From: JBLHLB01 sp047618505
GTDB lineage: Bacteria > Planctomycetota > UBA1135 > GCA-002686595
Length of the DNA: 7,038 nt
Reading direction: 5' to 3'
Assembly (NCBI GenBank): GCA_047618505.1
Contig: JBLHLB010000216.1
Coordinates: 1-7,038, forward strand
The translations under genes were made by a program, and so were the position numbers. Numbering within the stretch: position 1 is the first letter of the stretch; the number at the start of each line of letters is the position of its first letter. Below the pieces are notes generated by a model, which saw only the letters and a program-made list of their open reading frames with translations, did no database searches and had not been told where the DNA came from. Shown piece after piece: positions 5,420 to 7,038 of the stretch.

Positions 5420-7038
5420 GTGCTACTTGATGTCTTAATCGCCGCCGAGGACCTCGGCCGGCTTCAGGAAATCACGCGCATCCTGATCCACTTTGGGTTT
5501 AAGGATGTTGTGCAGCGCATGGGGATCATTGGGGTCTTGCAGAGGGCCGGAAGGTTACTGCACATCGAGGCTGCGCTGAGTATTGCTGAGGAGTCCACGG
5601 AGCGCCGCGCGCGTCTCTCACTTGAGGAGCTGGGTCCGACCTTCGTGAAGTTGGGCCAGTTGCTTGCCAGCCGTCGCGACCTGTTGCAGGCGGAGTGGAT
5701 CGAAGAGTTTTCGCAACTGCAGTCAAAAGTAGGGGCTCTGCCCTGGGAAGACTTGCAGGGTCAGTTGGCCGAAGACCTGGGGGAATCGCCTGATGAGGTC
5801 TTCGTTGACCTAGACAAGGAGCCTTTGGCGGCGGGGTCCATGGCGCAGGTGCACCGGGCAAAACTCAAGGATGGTCGTGAGGTCATCCTGAAGATCCAGC
5901 GGCCGGGGATCCAAAAGAAGGTGGCCGCGGACTTGCGCTTGCTTGAGAGACTGGCGGAGATCCTCGAGCGGGAAATACCCGAGCTACGCCGCTTCCGGCC
6001 CCGGGGATTGGTGCGCCAATTCGGACGATCGATCAAGGCGGAGCTCGACTTCGCCTTGGAGGCGCGAAACACCGTAGCTGCCGCCAGCAACATGGCGGGT
6101 TTCCCCAAGCTCATCATTCCCGAGGTCTTCGGGGAGTATTCAAGGAAGCGCCTCCTGGTCATGTCCTATCTCGAAGGCGTCTCCGCGGTCGATTGGATTC
6201 GCGGGGCGCACAAGCAGGGGCTGGATGGCGTATCCCTAGCGAGCCAGGGCGCCGACGCAGTCCTGCACATGGTGTTTCTCGACGGCTTCTATCACGCGGA
6301 TCCGCATCCTGGCAATGTGCTGTTCCTGCCGGACGGACACATTGGATTGCTCGACTTTGGGATGGTGGGGCGACTGTCGGATGCGCGGCGGGAACAGTTC
6401 ACCCTGTTACTTGTGGCGATCATTGAACGCGACGAGGACGGCTTGGTCGACACTCTCCTTGAATGGTCGGACGGCGGCGACACGGAAGTGGAGGTGCTCA
6501 ATCAAGAGTGCAGCGCCTTCCTCGACACTTACACCTCACGTGAGCTCAAGGATCTAGATGTGTCGGCGATGCTGCTCGACATCATGTCCATCGTGCGGGA
6601 AAACAACCTGGTGCTTCCGGCGGATGTGGCCGGATTGATCAAGGTCTTTCTGACCCTGGAAGGTCTTGGGTGTGCCTTGGACCCAAACTTCAATCTCGAC
6701 ACACGCCTGGAGCCCATCGCGCGCAAGATGATGCGGCAGCTGCGCTCACCCCGGCGAATCATGCTGCGCAATTGGCGCGACATGCGGCGGCTAGCCATTT
6801 CTCTCCCCCGCGACACGCGCAAGCTTGTTCAGCGAATGCGCCGCGGGGGATTCAAGATCGAGCTAGATCTGCAACGCCTAGAGGAATTCGGCCGTCAGCT
6901 AGACCGCAGCGCCAACCGCATCACGATGGGGTTGATCACATCCGCCTTGATCGTCGGCACAGCCATCGCCATGACAATCGACAAGGGCCCCCTGTTTCTG
7001 GGCATGCCGATCTTGGGATTCTTTGGCTTCATGACCTC
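5420..7038 (+). CDS. ABC1/UbiB-family atypical kinase, truncated by window edge
   Basis: The frame runs open from GTG 5420 to the right edge (539 codons plus two bases). It encodes an ABC1/UbiB/COQ8-type protein-kinase-like ATPase; family members support ubiquinone or other lipid metabolism. Visible motifs in order are the KxGQ motif in GPTFVKLGQ (Lys77-Gln80), the Ala-rich loop as AAGSMAQVH (137-145) and the nucleotide-binding Lys158 in VILKIQRPG. The ExD motif is ELDF (Glu208, Asp210), followed by Asn217. The catalytic loop is HADPHPGN (292-299), and the metal-binding DFG is 312-314. Two C-terminal membrane helices (about 499-519 and 524 onward) match the family, so only a few residues are missing. 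Two deviations stand out: Gly139 in the Ala-rich loop, and LQSKV (about 100-104) where LQD is usual. GTG 5420 is the first start after an in-frame TAG at 5408-5410; no Shine-Dalgarno is seen. No ubiquinone genes are nearby, so the precise role is open. Confidence 0.93.
   Translation, partial: MLLDVLIAAEDLGRLQEITRILIHFGFKDVVQRMGIIGVLQRAGRLLHIEAALSIAEESTERRARLSLEELGPTFVKLGQLLASRRDLLQAEWIEEFSQLQSKVGALPWEDLQGQLAEDLGESPDEVFVDLDKEPLAAGSMAQVHRAKLKDGREVILKIQRPGIQKKVAADLRLLERLAEILEREIPELRRFRPRGLVRQFGRSIKAELDFALEARNTVAAASNMAGFPKLIIPEVFGEYSRKRLLVMSYLEGVSAVDWIRGAHKQGLDGVSLASQGADAVLHMVFLDGFYHADPHPGNVLFLPDGHIGLLDFGMVGRLSDARREQFTLLLVAIIERDEDGLVDTLLEWSDGGDTEVEVLNQECSAFLDTYTSRELKDLDVSAMLLDIMSIVRENNLVLPADVAGLIKVFLTLEGLGCALDPNFNLDTRLEPIARKMMRQLRSPRRIMLRNWRDMRRLAISLPRDTRKLVQRMRRGGFKIELDLQRLEEFGRQLDRSANRITMGLITSALIVGTAIAMTIDKGPLFLGMPILGFFGFMT

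Overview
This is a high-GC bacterial window with four intact-looking genes, a fifth gene cut by the right edge, and two stretches of gene debris. Three things point, by inference, to a member of the Planctomycetota or a similar lineage. The first is a decayed protein built of carboxypeptidase-regulatory-like repeats. The second is an orphaned tail of an FG-GAP/VCBS surface protein, whose C-terminal domain resembles those I associate with planctomycete secreted proteins. The third is that no gene here has a visible Shine-Dalgarno site, and four of five seem to start at GTG. No RNA gene or marker gene fixes the taxonomy.

Layout. Positions 1-787 (minus) hold a multi-lesion pseudogene with carboxypeptidase-regulatory-like repeats. 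Its coding similarity stops near position 113, at a sequence that may be an insertion-sequence end. Positions 976-1386 (plus) encode a YchJ/UPF0225 protein with an N-terminal SEC-C motif. A small hairpin lies in the 85-base gap before the convergent neighbour. Positions 1472-2991 (minus) form a two-gene operon: a 99-aa small membrane protein whose stop overlaps the start of a ThrE-type threonine/serine exporter. Across a 67-base divergent intergenic region, 3059-4261 (plus) encodes a short APC-superfamily amino-acid permease. Positions 4262-5419 are mostly gene-poor: the orphaned FG-GAP tail ends at 4918, and the next 501 bases hold palindromes and a strong hairpin but no convincing gene. From 5420 to the right edge (plus) runs an ABC1/UbiB-family atypical kinase with all its hallmark motifs.

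How they fit together. The exporter operon and the permease are divergent and share one promoter region, which suggests a small amino-acid transport locus, possibly balancing efflux against uptake. The YchJ-like protein and the ABC1 kinase have no obvious link to it. I found no sign of a CRISPR array, defence island, biosynthetic cluster or otherwise new multi-gene system. The most notable points are the decayed and truncated surface-protein genes, the unrecognised small membrane protein coupled to the exporter, and a Gly in the normally Ala-rich loop of the ABC1 kinase.
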